The notes under the pieces: generated by a model
What the model was told of the DNA's origin: nothing
The model's database searches: none
Seen by the model: the letters and a program-made list of their open reading frames with translations, nothing else
From: Acidobacteriota bacterium
Lineage (GTDB): Bacteria; Acidobacteriota; Terriglobia; Bryobacterales; Bryobacteraceae
Assembly: GCA_016185425.1 (NCBI GenBank)
Contig: JACPNQ010000026.1
Coordinates: forward strand, 124,001-188,000
DNA: 64,000 nt
Reading direction: 5' to 3'
Part shown: positions 15,638-25,185 of the stretch, one piece after another
Layout of the letters: every line of letters starts with the position of its first letter
Numbering within the stretch: position 1 is the stretch's first letter
Program-made: the position numbers and the translations under genes

Positions 15638-17046
15638 TGGGCGGATGGCTTCTGCTGTTCCTCCTGCCGGTGCTGGGCTTCGCATTTGCGCGCGCCGTCT
15701 GGCCCGCTCCCCGGCGCTGGTCCTCCGCGGATCCGATCCGAATCGCCGTCGCACCGCCGATCGGCTTCGGCATCGCCAGCGGATTACACTTCGCGCTCCG
15801 CACGGTTCTCCACCTCGACGCAGTTTTCGTCATCGGAGCCGTTGTGCTCGTCACGGCCTGTTTCGCCGCTCTCGCCAGATGGCGCACGCAATTCGCCGAG
15901 CCCGATGCTCCTGCCTCCAATGCCAACTCGGCTCCCGTCTGGTTACTGCTCTTGTGCGGCGCGGGAGTTGCGATGGCATTCCTGACATTCCTAATGCTCA
16001 GCGCCGCCGCGCCGCACGGCGAATGGGACGCGTGGTCGATATGGAACCTGCGAGCCCGATTCCTCTTCCGCGCCGAAGAGTTCGTCAGTCCGTTTTCCTC
16101 CGCAATGGATTGGGCCCACCCCGACTACCCGCTCCTCATGCCTGGCCTCATCGCTCTCCTCTGGCACGCCGCCGGAGCGGAACTTACCGCTCTCGCGGCT
16201 TCCGCGAATCTGCTCTTTCTCGCCTCGGCGGTCGCCGTGCCTTATTTCACGCTTCGTTTGCTGCGCGGTTCCGCTTTCGCCGCTCTCACGGCTTTGGCCA
16301 TTCTGGGCGCTACTACTTTAGTTCGCAACAGTGCTTCACAATACGCTGACGTGCCATTGGCGGCATATATCTGTATCGCCGGCATACTCCTCGTTTATCG
16401 GCTGGAAGTCGCGTCGGCCGGGTTCGGCCCGGTATTCCTCGCCGGACTTTCCGCCGGATTTGCCGCATGGACAAAAAACGAGGGCCTGCTCTTCTGCGCG
16501 AGCTTGATTATCGCCTTCCTCGTCTACCTGACTATAGGAAGAGATTTCGAACGCCGTGTCCTGTTACTGCTTCCGCTCGCCGCCGGGGCGCTGGCTGTGC
16601 TCGCTCTCGTTGGGCACTTTAAATTCCGTATCGCACCGCCCAACGACCTCGTGAATGTATCAAATAGCGCACTTTTTGGCGCTAGAATGCACGATTTTAA
16701 CCGCTATTGGGTCATATTTTGGGCCTTTGCGGGCGAGTTTTTGACGTTTGGACACATCCTTCTGCCGCCCGTGATCGTCTTCGGCGTCTGGTTCGCGATC
16801 GTTCGCCTCCGCCCTAACTTGACCGGCGCCGCCCTGCTTCCGCTCGCGATTGCGACTCTACAATTGGGTGGCTATTTCGCTATCTATCTGCTCACATCAA
16901 AGGACTTAGACTGGCATCTCAACACCGCGCTGCCCCGTCTGCTTCTGCACGTCTGGCCGCTCGCCGTCACCGGAGTCTTCCTTATCTCCGGCGATATTTT
17001 CGCTCAAACCCCGCAACCCGCCGCCACAAACTCGCGTTCAAAATAG
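15637..17046 (+). CDS. Polytopic membrane protein, GT39/PMT-like
   Basis: A 469-residue membrane protein with about eleven predicted helices. After the third helix lies 'AAAPHGEWDAWSIWNLRARFLFR', given here in two overlapping parts (PHGEWDAWSIWNLRARF; RARFLFR), the acidic loop common to polyprenol-dependent glycosyltransferases, then 'WAHPDYPLLMPGLIALLW', a HPDYP motif seen in such proteins. No soluble C-terminal domain is present. The gene is translationally coupled to the 137-residue protein before it. Sugar transfer to an envelope polymer is the best inference. It is shorter than and unlike the membrane protein at 1642-3462 beyond topology. Confidence 0.75.
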   Translation: MGGWLLLFLLPVLGFAFARAVWPAPRRWSSADPIRIAVAPPIGFGIASGLHFALRTVLHLDAVFVIGAVVLVTACFAALARWRTQFAEPDAPASNANSAPVWLLLLCGAGVAMAFLTFLMLSAAAPHGEWDAWSIWNLRARFLFRAEEFVSPFSSAMDWAHPDYPLLMPGLIALLWHAAGAELTALAASANLLFLASAVAVPYFTLRLLRGSAFAALTALAILGATTLVRNSASQYADVPLAAYICIAGILLVYRLEVASAGFGPVFLAGLSAGFAAWTKNEGLLFCASLIIAFLVYLTIGRDFERRVLLLLPLAAGALAVLALVGHFKFRIAPPNDLVNVSNSALFGARMHDFNRYWVIFWAFAGEFLTFGHILLPPVIVFGVWFAIVRLRPNLTGAALLPLAIATLQLGGYFAIYLLTSKDLDWHLNTALPRLLLHVWPLAVTGVFLISGDIFAQTPQPAATNSRSK

Positions 17047-17094
17047 GGTATGGCGTTTTGTGCGGGCCGCCGTACAATGAATGAGGAGCCCTGG

Positions 17095-17862
17095 ATGTCG
17101 CTATCTACATTTGGATTGTTGGGGTTATGCTGCGTGGCGGCCGCCGCGGACGAGCCGAAGCCGGTTCCGTTCAATGTGCCCGCCGGTACTCGCGTGCCGC
17201 TCGTGATGATTAACAGCGTCTCGACAAAACACGCCGCCGAGGGGGATCGCATCTATCTCGAAACCTCCTATCCCATCCTTGCCGACGGGCGCGTTGTTAT
17301 CCCGCCTGGTTCCTATGTTGCTGGAACCATTACCGCTTCCAAGCGCGCCGGGCGAGTGAAGGGGCGCTCCGAACTCTACCTGCGCTTCGATTCCCTCACG
17401 CTTCCAAACGGTGTCACGCGAGATTTCCGCGCGCGCATGGGAGGGCTTGACGGACGTGCGTCGGAGGACTTCGACCGGGCTGAAGGGAAGATCAAGGGCG
17501 AAGGCACCAAGGGACAGGACGCGGTAAAAGTAGCAACCGCGGCTGGCGCGGGTACTTCGGTTGGCGTAATCGCTGGCAGCGCGGCGGGGCGGCCAATCAT
17601 GGGAACAGCCATAGGCGCGGCCGCCGGCGCGGCGGCTGGAATGGCCGGTGTTCTGCTCTCGCGGGGACAGGACGTCGTGCTTGGGCGCGGTACCGTTGTT
17701 GAAATGGTTCTCGACCGCTCGCTCGAATTCTCCGAGTCCGATATCGATTTCAGCAGCGCACCGGGCGGGCGCCGGATGACAATCACCGAAGAAGGCCCGT
17801 CCCGGAGACGTTCGAACGGGTCCACGCTGCCTGGAAATCGCCCGGTCCTGGGTGTTCCCTAA
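17095..17862 (+). CDS. Secreted TrbI/VirB10-like small protein with glycine zipper
   Basis: A 255-residue product from ATG 17095, chosen because GAGGAG lies six bases upstream and the next residues form a signal peptide ('MSLSTFGLLGLCCVAAAAD'). Residues about 25-125 resemble the beta domain of TrbI/VirB10-like proteins ('VPAGTRVPLVMINSVSTK', 'GRVVIPPGSYVAGTIT'). Residues about 150-205 are a Gly/Ala-rich helix ('GTAIGAAAGAAAGMAGVLL') that could insert into a membrane. The C-terminal 45 residues are polar. No conjugation or type IV secretion genes surround it, so it is probably a stand-alone envelope protein. Confidence 0.75.
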   Translation: MSLSTFGLLGLCCVAAAADEPKPVPFNVPAGTRVPLVMINSVSTKHAAEGDRIYLETSYPILADGRVVIPPGSYVAGTITASKRAGRVKGRSELYLRFDSLTLPNGVTRDFRARMGGLDGRASEDFDRAEGKIKGEGTKGQDAVKVATAAGAGTSVGVIAGSAAGRPIMGTAIGAAAGAAAGMAGVLLSRGQDVVLGRGTVVEMVLDRSLEFSESDIDFSSAPGGRRMTITEEGPSRRRSNGSTLPGNRPVLGVP

Positions 17863-17982
17863 GAACTATTCCTCAGTGGTACTCTAGGCCCTGCTCTTTA
17901 CTTAGCCCAAAGTACCTAATGTTTTTGGGAACGAAGACCTATTCTCCAGCAGAAGATCGGCCGATAGACTTCTTGTGGAGCT

Positions 17983-19929
17983 ATGGACTTAGGATCTCTG
18001 GAACTCCAAATATTCGTTAGCCTTACCGTTGTCCTCGGCGGAGCGTTCGTTGCCTTAGTATGTGACTACTTAAAAGGTAACAACGAACAGTTGCGGGAAC
18101 ACAACATCGAGCTCCGCGTCCGCAAGGAAGAGCAGGAGCGGCGGATGATTCTCGATCCCGCGGGATTTGCCAGCCAGTTCGCCCCTCAACAAGCGGCCAT
18201 ACCCGACAGTGCCGTGACTGCGGCGCGCACGATTGCCGTGCACGAAGTCATGCAGTCGTTCGCGACCGACGAGGCACTCGCCGATGCCAAGGAACGCGCG
18301 GCGGCGTTGCACGCGCGAGTTGACGACGAGGCCTACAATGCAGCGGAGATTCCACCGGTAACGCAGCGCCGACGAGGGTGGAAGAGTACCCGGCGCAGGG
18401 CGGCTCGGAGCAGGAATGCCCGCCGGTCTGCGAATCCGTATCCGGATTGGGTGCGTCCTGAAACTATTGAACGTGTAGCACGCGATGCGGAGGCCGCCGC
18501 CGCTCCGGGCGGACTTCCCGTCCAGGATGAGCCCGCGTCTTTGAATGCGGAGGCTGAGCCGGCCGACGCGCCTGAGTTACATAAGGAGATTGAACGGGTC
18601 GCTCAGTTGCAGCAGTTACCCGTTGCGCCGGCGCCGCGAACGATTCTGCGGCCACTTACCGTTCCGGCGCTGAAGCTGGAAGAAGAGATACAGCGCATTG
18701 CCATCGCCACACCTGTTCCGGCACCCCCGCTTTCCGCGCCGTGGCACAGCCCGCTATTGGAGGAAGTGATCGCCGCGAGCGCTACGCGGCCTTTGCTGGT
18801 AAACGCCGAACAAGTGCCCGAGTTCGAGATTGTCTCGGAAGTGGTGGAAGAAACCGCTGCCTGGGAAGCGCGCGAAACCGTAGCCGCAGAAGAAGCCGCG
18901 CCCGCGGTTGCGGTTGTGGCGCTTGCGGCTGAGGTTGATGAGCCTACCGCCGCGCCAGTCGAAACGGAACCGCGGCTGTTTGAGTTTGCTGAACTCGCCG
19001 TACCTGCTGACGCGGCGGAAGTCGAACCGCCGCCCTTTGTTGCGATGCCTGTTGAGTTGGCCGCCGTTCATGAAACTGCCGCCGAGGAGATTGCGCTCGC
19101 TATGGAGCCGCCTCCTTTTGGCTTTGAACCGCAGCCGGACGTTGACCTTGACCTGGAACTCACGACCGCTTCGGAGATCATCTCGTACTACGATTTCCAG
19201 CCTCGGAGTTCTCCCCTCGCGGGCCTGGGCGGCGCTGCTCAGACGGACTATTTGGCGTGCGAGCCTTCGCTCAAGACTCCCGTTGCCCGAATTCCGCTAT
19301 CGGAGGAGCCGGCTCTGGCCCGCGCCGCCGAACCCGCATTCGAGCCGCTGCCGGAGCTCGCTCCCGTCGACCTCGAACCGCCGCCGTTCTGGGCCGAATC
19401 GGCCGCGATCGCGATTGTTCCCGAACCGATCGACATCTCCGAGGCCCGGCACGCCGAACCGGAGCCCGACGACCTGCCCCTGCCGCCCGGTATGCATGAC
19501 CTGCCCACCTGGACTTGCCTGGTGACACACTCGCATCTGTTGGACGGGATCGTGATTGTCATCGCGCTGCAGTCAAATACAGAAGCAGCCGTCGAAGAAG
19601 AGAATATACCGGGCATCGACAGACTCATGACCAGCTTCCTCCGCGAAGGCGAGTTCGGCTCCCGCATCTCCGCGACCGAATGGATCTTCGTCTACAGCCA
19701 CGACGCGGCCGGCTTCAATCAGCGTCGCGTCGGAATGATCTCGGAAAAACTCTGGGACTTCCAGCTTCGCCACCTGGGCATGGCCAACGTCACTTTCAAG
19801 TGGGGCGCGGTCGACGTTAAAGGAGAACCGCTCACCGCCGCGCTCAATGCCGCTCGCGACCGCATGAATCAGGGCCGGAAAGCCAGCAGACTCCATGGCG
19901 CCGATACCCGCCGCGCCGTGAACGCTTAA
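17983..19929 (+). CDS. Membrane-anchored Pro/Ala/Glu-rich protein with GGDEF-like C-terminal fold (degenerate)
   Basis: A 648-residue protein. It has one transmembrane helix (residues about 8-28), a short charged helix with 'REHNIELRVRKEEQERRM', a basic patch near residues 125-150 (RRRGWKSTRRRAARSRNARR), and then about 350 residues of Pro/Ala/Glu-rich low-complexity sequence with repeated 'EPPPF' and 'AEPA' elements (residues about 150-500). The last 130 residues are ordered: 'WTCLVTHSHLLDGIVIVIAL', 'IDRLMTSFLREGEFGSRISA', 'TEWIFVYSHD', 'FKWGAVDVKGEPLTAALNAA', an arrangement reminiscent of a diguanylate-cyclase fold without the GGDEF residues. The GGDEF link is my inference at modest confidence. 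It ends 4 bases into the convergent UPF0182 gene. Confidence 0.7.
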   Translation: MDLGSLELQIFVSLTVVLGGAFVALVCDYLKGNNEQLREHNIELRVRKEEQERRMILDPAGFASQFAPQQAAIPDSAVTAARTIAVHEVMQSFATDEALADAKERAAALHARVDDEAYNAAEIPPVTQRRRGWKSTRRRAARSRNARRSANPYPDWVRPETIERVARDAEAAAAPGGLPVQDEPASLNAEAEPADAPELHKEIERVAQLQQLPVAPAPRTILRPLTVPALKLEEEIQRIAIATPVPAPPLSAPWHSPLLEEVIAASATRPLLVNAEQVPEFEIVSEVVEETAAWEARETVAAEEAAPAVAVVALAAEVDEPTAAPVETEPRLFEFAELAVPADAAEVEPPPFVAMPVELAAVHETAAEEIALAMEPPPFGFEPQPDVDLDLELTTASEIISYYDFQPRSSPLAGLGGAAQTDYLACEPSLKTPVARIPLSEEPALARAAEPAFEPLPELAPVDLEPPPFWAESAAIAIVPEPIDISEARHAEPEPDDLPLPPGMHDLPTWTCLVTHSHLLDGIVIVIALQSNTEAAVEEENIPGIDRLMTSFLREGEFGSRISATEWIFVYSHDAAGFNQRRVGMISEKLWDFQLRHLGMANVTFKWGAVDVKGEPLTAALNAARDRMNQGRKASRLHGADTRRAVNA

Positions 19930-22664
19930 GGCTTCTTTTTCAGCTCGGCTTCAAGTCCCTCGAGTGCCTTGCCGGCTTCGATCCACTGTCCTTGCTGTGC
20001 CGCTTTCCGGTACTTGTCCATCCAGGAGCGCAGGGCGTCGATGCGCTTACCGGAATCCGGAGCCGTTTCGATAACCGGAGCGGATGGCGCGGCCGCGGTT
20101 TTCTGTCCCCCGGCAAGCTGGCGGAGCGCCTGTTCGTACGTGTCGGTGTAGATCAGCTCATTGCCGTAGGCCAGCACCACTTTCTTCAACTGCGGCATCC
20201 GCGCCTGCGAGGCCTGGAGATAGATCGGCTCCACGTATAAAAATGTATCTCCGATCGGGAGCACGACCATCTGTCCATGCAACACTTGGGAGCCCTGCTG
20301 GTTCCACAGCGTCAGGTCCTTTGAGATGTTCTGATCCTGATTGATGCGGCTCTCGATCTGCAGCGGCCCGAAGAACAACTCCTCTTTGGGAAGCTCCATG
20401 AGCGTCATCTGGCCGAGGTTTTGCCCGTCGCACCGCGCGATCAGAAGGCCGATCAGGTTGTCCTTCCCTCGCGGTGTGAAGGGCAACATCAGGAGGAACT
20501 CCGGCTCTCCGTTTCCTCCCGCCTCTTTCGGCAGCACAGCGACGATATAGTTCGCATCGAGCGGCGTCTTTCCGCGTGTGTCGCCGCCGGTGGAGCGGCG
20601 GGCAACGTCCCATACGTCCACCTTGTTGTAGAAGGCGTCGGCGTCGCTCATGTGGTAGGTCAGTAGCACTTCGGCCTGAATGTGGAAAAGCCATTCCGGG
20701 TAGCGGACGTGCTCCCGAAGATCGGCCGGCATGGCGGTCTGTTCAGCGAACAGCGCGGGGAAGAGGTTCTGGTAGGCACGGATCAGTGGATCCGCCGATT
20801 CGAAGATGTAGAGTTTTGTCTCGCCGGTATAAGCGTCGACGGTGGCCTTCACCGAGTTGCGAGCGTAGTTGATGGAACCTGCCTCCTTGGTGCTGACCGA
20901 CTCAGCGTACGGATGGCGGTTGGAGGTGGTAAAGCCATCGATAATCCACGTGAGTTTGCCATCCGCGCGAACCACAAGATAAGGGTCCGAATCCCAGAGC
21001 AGAAAAGGCGCAAGTTCTTCGACGCGATCGCGCACGCGCCGGCGGATCATCATGCGGCTGTCGTCCTGCAAGTACGAAGTCAGAATGATGTTCCAGTCCC
21101 CATAGGTCGCGGCGGCGACAGCGCGCATCGCCATAGAGCCAATCGGAATGCCGCCGGGGCCGTCGTAGTGGTTGTGCACGTTCGCGGTGCCGGAGGGGTA
21201 GTTAAATTCGGGTTGCGAAGTGCGAACGAAGACGGGCTCATGCTCCACTTCTCCGAAGTAGATTTCAGGCCGTGTGAGCTTGAGTTCCTGGGCGGTCACC
21301 TTCGGCGGCGCATCGTGGATGAACAGGCTCGGCAGGCCATCCGGCGTGATACGGTTGGCGTCGGCGGCGACGATGCCGTAGCCATGCGTGTAAATGACAT
21401 GCCGGTTTGGCCAGCGATTGCGCGCCTCGCCGAGTTGCTGGATTTCCAGCTCGCGCGGCGCGAGCAGCACCTGGCGGAGCTTTCCGCCGATCCGGTAGCG
21501 GTCGATATCGGTATCGACATAGGTGTAGGGCCGGAGAGGCTGGAGCTGCGTCACCGTGTCGTGAAACGCCTGCCAGTCCCAAAGGCGGATGTTTTCCAGC
21601 AACGGCTGATTGGCGGCGACGTCGATCTGTCCGCCCGGCGTGGCTTTGCCTTGCAATTGTTTGAGCCGCGTCTCGCCGAGGCTATATGCCGCGCGCGTGG
21701 CGCGCAGGTGATCGGCGATGTACGGTTTCTGCAACGTGATCTCATTCGGCCGCACATGCACGGAGTTGACGATGCCCGGCACAAAAGCGCGAACGAGGAG
21801 GAAGGCGAGGATCCACAGCGCGTACCGGCCGCGCCCGGCCGCAACGAGTACGGCGGCGACGGCGATCAGCCCAGCCCAAGCCATGGCGAGCGGAATGACG
21901 AGATTGACCGCGATGTAGTCGGCGCCGGTGAGGAAGGGATGTTCGCCGTAGAGCGGGTTATAACGCGCGAACCACTCGCGGGCCGCGAGAGCAAGCAGTG
22001 CCGCGGCGCCCAGCCAGCGCACGCCTGACAGATCGCCACCCGTGAGATCCTCCCAGTTGAGAGCGAACTGATTGCCGCTGAAACGGCCGCGCAGAGCCCA
22101 GAGGCGGCTTACGATCCAATAGCCGATGGTGCAAATCGCGAGCAGGAGAAACAGATAAGCAGTCAGGCTCTTGTAGACGGGCAGTTCGAAGAAGTAGAAC
22201 TCGATTGGGTTGTGGAAGACAGGATCGCGCCAGCTTGCCGAGGTATCGAGACGGCGGCTGCCCAGGTAGGTGGCTACGTCCCAGGAGGAGAACTGCGCGG
22301 CGGCGAGAATCCAGGCGAGCGGTATCAGCGCGAACGACGATACGCGCGCATACCACCGGTAGTGCGAGAGGCTCGCGCCGCCAGCTTTCAGCGCGCGCGC
22401 ATGCACTACCCAGAGCACCGCATAGCCGAACACCGTGGCATAGAAGATCGGCGCGGTATGGACATAGATCTGGCTCCACCACGTTTCGAGTTGTCCGAGC
22501 TCCCTCCACCACTGATAGTCGAGGATGGTCGACGCTGCTGTCCGCGCCACCATGAGCAGCACGAACAGCGCGATGAGCAACCCTCCGCAGCCTAGCCGGC
22601 GGCCGCGGCGCATTCCGCCGCCGTCTTCCTTATCCCCGCCGATATCGATCACTGGTCCCTGCAT
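19926..22664 (-). CDS. UPF0182 family membrane protein
   Basis: A 912-residue protein of the UPF0182/COG1615 family. A basic cytoplasmic N-terminus is followed by about seven transmembrane helices (residues about 24-310), with 'DYQWWRELGQLETWWSQI' after the first helix as in the family. A large extracytoplasmic domain (residues about 320-850) contains 'NIRLWDWQAFHDTVTQLQPLRPYY'-type sequence, here 'LQPLRPYTYVDTDIDRYRI', plus 'HGYGIVAADANRITPDGLP' and 'VRYPEWLFHIQAEVLLTYHM'. The C-terminal tail has a linker and a charged helix. Length is normal. The family has no agreed biochemical role. It is separated from the upstream ompA unit by a terminator, so it has its own promoter. Confidence 0.92.
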   Translation of the reverse strand: MQGPVIDIGGDKEDGGGMRRGRRLGCGGLLIALFVLLMVARTAASTILDYQWWRELGQLETWWSQIYVHTAPIFYATVFGYAVLWVVHARALKAGGASLSHYRWYARVSSFALIPLAWILAAAQFSSWDVATYLGSRRLDTSASWRDPVFHNPIEFYFFELPVYKSLTAYLFLLLAICTIGYWIVSRLWALRGRFSGNQFALNWEDLTGGDLSGVRWLGAAALLALAAREWFARYNPLYGEHPFLTGADYIAVNLVIPLAMAWAGLIAVAAVLVAAGRGRYALWILAFLLVRAFVPGIVNSVHVRPNEITLQKPYIADHLRATRAAYSLGETRLKQLQGKATPGGQIDVAANQPLLENIRLWDWQAFHDTVTQLQPLRPYTYVDTDIDRYRIGGKLRQVLLAPRELEIQQLGEARNRWPNRHVIYTHGYGIVAADANRITPDGLPSLFIHDAPPKVTAQELKLTRPEIYFGEVEHEPVFVRTSQPEFNYPSGTANVHNHYDGPGGIPIGSMAMRAVAAATYGDWNIILTSYLQDDSRMMIRRRVRDRVEELAPFLLWDSDPYLVVRADGKLTWIIDGFTTSNRHPYAESVSTKEAGSINYARNSVKATVDAYTGETKLYIFESADPLIRAYQNLFPALFAEQTAMPADLREHVRYPEWLFHIQAEVLLTYHMSDADAFYNKVDVWDVARRSTGGDTRGKTPLDANYIVAVLPKEAGGNGEPEFLLMLPFTPRGKDNLIGLLIARCDGQNLGQMTLMELPKEELFFGPLQIESRINQDQNISKDLTLWNQQGSQVLHGQMVVLPIGDTFLYVEPIYLQASQARMPQLKKVVLAYGNELIYTDTYEQALRQLAGGQKTAAAPSAPVIETAPDSGKRIDALRSWMDKYRKAAQQGQWIEAGKALEGLEAELKKKP

Positions 22665-22741
22665 TCGAGTCCCCTTTTCGGCCGCGGCGCCAGGGAAAGC
22701 TCGACGCGGGCTTCCCTATCATGGTAGCGGCTCGCGCGCGA

Positions 22742-22781
22742 GAAAAGAAAAAAGCCCCGGAACCCTTTGAGGTTCCGGGGC
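22742..22781 (-). terminator. Rho-independent terminator of the OmpA lipoprotein gene
   Basis: On the minus strand an 11-bp perfect stem (22771-22781 with 22754-22764; arm GCCCCGGAACC) closes a six-base loop and is followed by TTTTTTCTTTT. This is a textbook intrinsic terminator placed 30 bases after the stop codon of the OmpA gene and before the UPF0182 start. Confidence 0.93.
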
Positions 22782-22810
22782 GCAGCAGCACTACCAGTTA
22801 AGTACTGGAG

Positions 22811-23590
22811 TTACTCAAGCGATTTGGCGATGGCGGGTGCATGGGCACCGGCCGGGAGAGCATAGACCTTGATCTCCACACGGCGGTTCTGCATGCGGCC
22901 CTCGCGGGTCTTGTCGTCAGCGACCGGCTTCACGCTTCCAACGCCCAGCATCTGGATGCGGCGGAGCGGAATGTTGTGTTCAACCGACAGGTAGCGGGCT
23001 ACGGTCATGGCGCGGCGCTGGCTGAGATCCTGGTTGTAGGACGCATTGCCAACCTTATCCGTGAAGCCCTGCACTTCCACTACGAACTTCTTCTGGTCTT
23101 TCACCGTCGCGGCGAACGAGTCCAGCTTTTCCTTCATTTCCTTGTTGAGGTCCGCGCGGTTGAAGGCGAACGTGATGCTTTCAGACCGGCTCATCTGATA
23201 GTTGTCGACGTTCTCATAGAGATTGTCGATGGATTTGTTGAATGAGGTTTCGACTTCGCCGATGCGAGTGATCGACTTTTCCGCAAGAGCATTAGCGCTG
23301 TCCGCCCTCTGGCCCGCCGCAACGGCTTTGCCGTCGGCAGTGGTGGCCATGGACTTCGCGAGCTTGGCTTCGCGCTCAGCGCCGTTAGCGACCTCGGTGG
23401 TCTGGGACAATTGTTTTTCCAGAGCGTCAACATCGGCTTCCGCCTGCGTGGTACGCTTTTCAACCGCACCGACGCGGTTCTCTACCGGAGCGATCTGCGC
23501 CCGGACGTGGCGCTTGGTGGCGCACCCCGTGGAAAACAACATGAGCCCCGCCGCCGCCGTGCTCATCAGAACCGCCTTTTGCATGATCAT
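22811..23590 (-). CDS. OmpA-family peptidoglycan-associated lipoprotein
   Basis: A 259-residue outer-membrane lipoprotein. The signal peptide ends in the lipobox-like 'FSTGC' with Cys23 as the acylation site. Residues about 30-115 form an alanine-rich coiled coil resembling Lpp repeats ('VENRVGAVEKRTTQAEADVD'). Residues about 130-245 are an OmpA C-terminal domain with 'FAFNRADLNKEMKEKLD', 'VEVQGFTDKVGNASYN' and 'LSQRRAMTVARYL'; the conserved Asp in GFTD and the Arg pair bind diaminopimelate. It is a monocistronic unit with its own promoter (23652-23680) and terminator. It likely ties the outer membrane to the wall. Confidence 0.92.
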   Translation of the reverse strand: MIMQKAVLMSTAAAGLMLFSTGCATKRHVRAQIAPVENRVGAVEKRTTQAEADVDALEKQLSQTTEVANGAEREAKLAKSMATTADGKAVAAGQRADSANALAEKSITRIGEVETSFNKSIDNLYENVDNYQMSRSESITFAFNRADLNKEMKEKLDSFAATVKDQKKFVVEVQGFTDKVGNASYNQDLSQRRAMTVARYLSVEHNIPLRRIQMLGVGSVKPVADDKTREGRMQNRRVEIKVYALPAGAHAPAIAKSLE

Positions 23591-23651
23591 TTGTGAGTCA
23601 GACTCCTTTCATGTTCCTTAATAGCAAGATGGGTGCCAAACTTCTAAGTCC

Positions 23652-23680
23652 TTTATAATCAATTTTTGTTTGAGTGTAAA
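23652..23680 (-). promoter_or_regulatory. Sigma-70-type promoter of the OmpA lipoprotein gene
   Basis: On the minus strand TTTACA (23675-23680) and TATAAA (23652-23657) are separated by exactly 17 bases. Each hexamer differs from consensus at one position. The predicted transcript starts about 50 bases before the gene and includes an AAGGAG. Visible by eye; start site not measured. Confidence 0.72.
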
Positions 23681-23778
23681 CACCTCAAATGTAGGGATTT
23701 TTGACAAGGTGCTCTAGGTAAGGTGTTTTAGGATTGAACACTCTACCCACCTTTCGCGGCGCAGTGCCCAATTCCCGG

Positions 23779-25032
23779 TCAAACCGACATTGTGGCCAAC
23801 TCGACGTGACTGCGGTGCCCTTCCACGACGACAATCCCGGTCTCGGTGACGTAATATTTCTTCGCGTCCTCCACTGGGTCGTAGCCGATGGCGGTACCTT
23901 CCGGGATGCGGACGTTCTTATCCAGGATGGCGCGGCGGATTTTGGCATGCCGGCCGATATCGACGTTGTCGAACAGAATGGAATCCTCCACCAGCGCTCC
24001 GGTATGGACGCGAACGCCTCGGCCGAGGATGGACCCCTTCACGGTGCCTCCGGAGAGAATCGAGCCGCCCGAGACAATCGAATCGAGCGCACTACCGCGC
24101 CGGCCTTCTTCATCGAAGACGAACTTGGCGGGAGGATCCTCAAATCCCGCGGTGCGGAGCTTCCATTCGCGGTTATAGAGGTTCAGCGCCGGCGCCACGT
24201 AGCGAAGGTCCATGTTGGCGTCGTAATAGGCATCGATGGTGCCCACGTCGCGCCAGTACGCCTCGGAGTTCGGCGGGTCGCCAGGGATGCGGTTGGTATT
24301 GAAGTCGTAGGCGAACATGTCTACGCGGCCGACGAGCGACGGAAGGATATCGCGGCCGAAGTCGTGGGACGAATTCTCGTCGGCGGCATCGCCGTAGAGC
24401 TCCTTCAGCAACAGGCCGGTGGAGAAGATGTAGTTACCCATGGAGGCCAGGCACATGTTCGGGTTGCCGGGCATGGTGGGCGGATCGGCGCTCTTTTCGT
24501 GGAAGCCGGTGATGCGGCCGTCGTGCGAACACTCGAGAACGCCGAATTCGCGAGCCTCTTCCTTCGGGACAGGAATAGCGGCGACGGTGATCTGCGCGCG
24601 CTTCTGTTCGTGGAACTCGATCATCTCGCGGATGTTCATGCGATAGATGTGATCGGCGCCGAAGATGCAGACCAGATGTGGGTCGGCCTGTTCGATGAGA
24701 TTGATGTTCTGGTAGACGGCATCCGCGGTGCCGCGGTACCAGGTTTCGCCGGCGGATCGCATCTGCGCCGGTACCGGGATGATGAACTGGTTTTTCAGCA
24801 AGCCGCCGAAATCCCAGCCGTCGCGGATGTGCTGGAGGAGTGATTGGCTTTTGAACTGAATGAGAACGTATGTGGAATAAATGCCGGAATTGATGAGGTT
24901 GGATAAGACGAAGTCGACGATTCGATATCGTCCGCCGAAGGGTACGGCCGGTTTGGCGCGTTCCTTGGTCAGCGGATACAAGCGGGTCCCTTTACCGCCC
25001 GCGAGTACAAAGGCCAATACGCGAAGTTGCAT
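23779..25032 (-). CDS. glgC: Glucose-1-phosphate adenylyltransferase
   Basis: A 417-residue ADP-glucose pyrophosphorylase, the first committed step of glycogen synthesis. The nucleotidyltransferase domain shows 'VLAGGKGTRLYPLTKERAKPAVPFGG' in two overlapping parts ('GGKGTRLYPLTKERAKP', 'KPAVPFGGRYRIVDF'), 'WYRGTADAVYQNINLI', 'FGADHIYRM' and 'YWRDVGTIDAYYDANMDL'. The C-terminal left-handed beta-helix starts about residue 300 ('SIVSGGSILSGGTVKGSIL'). I start it at ATG 25032 with GGGAG eight bases upstream; a GTG at 25041 would have no spacing. No glgA or glgB is adjacent. Confidence 0.96.
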   Translation of the reverse strand: MQLRVLAFVLAGGKGTRLYPLTKERAKPAVPFGGRYRIVDFVLSNLINSGIYSTYVLIQFKSQSLLQHIRDGWDFGGLLKNQFIIPVPAQMRSAGETWYRGTADAVYQNINLIEQADPHLVCIFGADHIYRMNIREMIEFHEQKRAQITVAAIPVPKEEAREFGVLECSHDGRITGFHEKSADPPTMPGNPNMCLASMGNYIFSTGLLLKELYGDAADENSSHDFGRDILPSLVGRVDMFAYDFNTNRIPGDPPNSEAYWRDVGTIDAYYDANMDLRYVAPALNLYNREWKLRTAGFEDPPAKFVFDEEGRRGSALDSIVSGGSILSGGTVKGSILGRGVRVHTGALVEDSILFDNVDIGRHAKIRRAILDKNVRIPEGTAIGYDPVEDAKKYYVTETGIVVVEGHRSHVELATMSV

Positions 25033-25185
25033 GTTAGACACTCCCGCCAGGAACGAAAACGATCCCGGCTTTCCTGCGCCCGGATCGGGGGAACTACAGG
25101 CGAGAGCGGGCGCGCCCTCAGGTACAGCAACACTACATATACCTCAGTATGTGCCGAACGCAAGAGGGCACGCCGCGAAAAATAC

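Noticed and set aside
20682-24843. Long plus-strand frames opposite UPF0182 and glgC (20682-22028, 23734-24843)
   Set aside because: Antisense shadows of well-supported genes with no ribosome binding sites.
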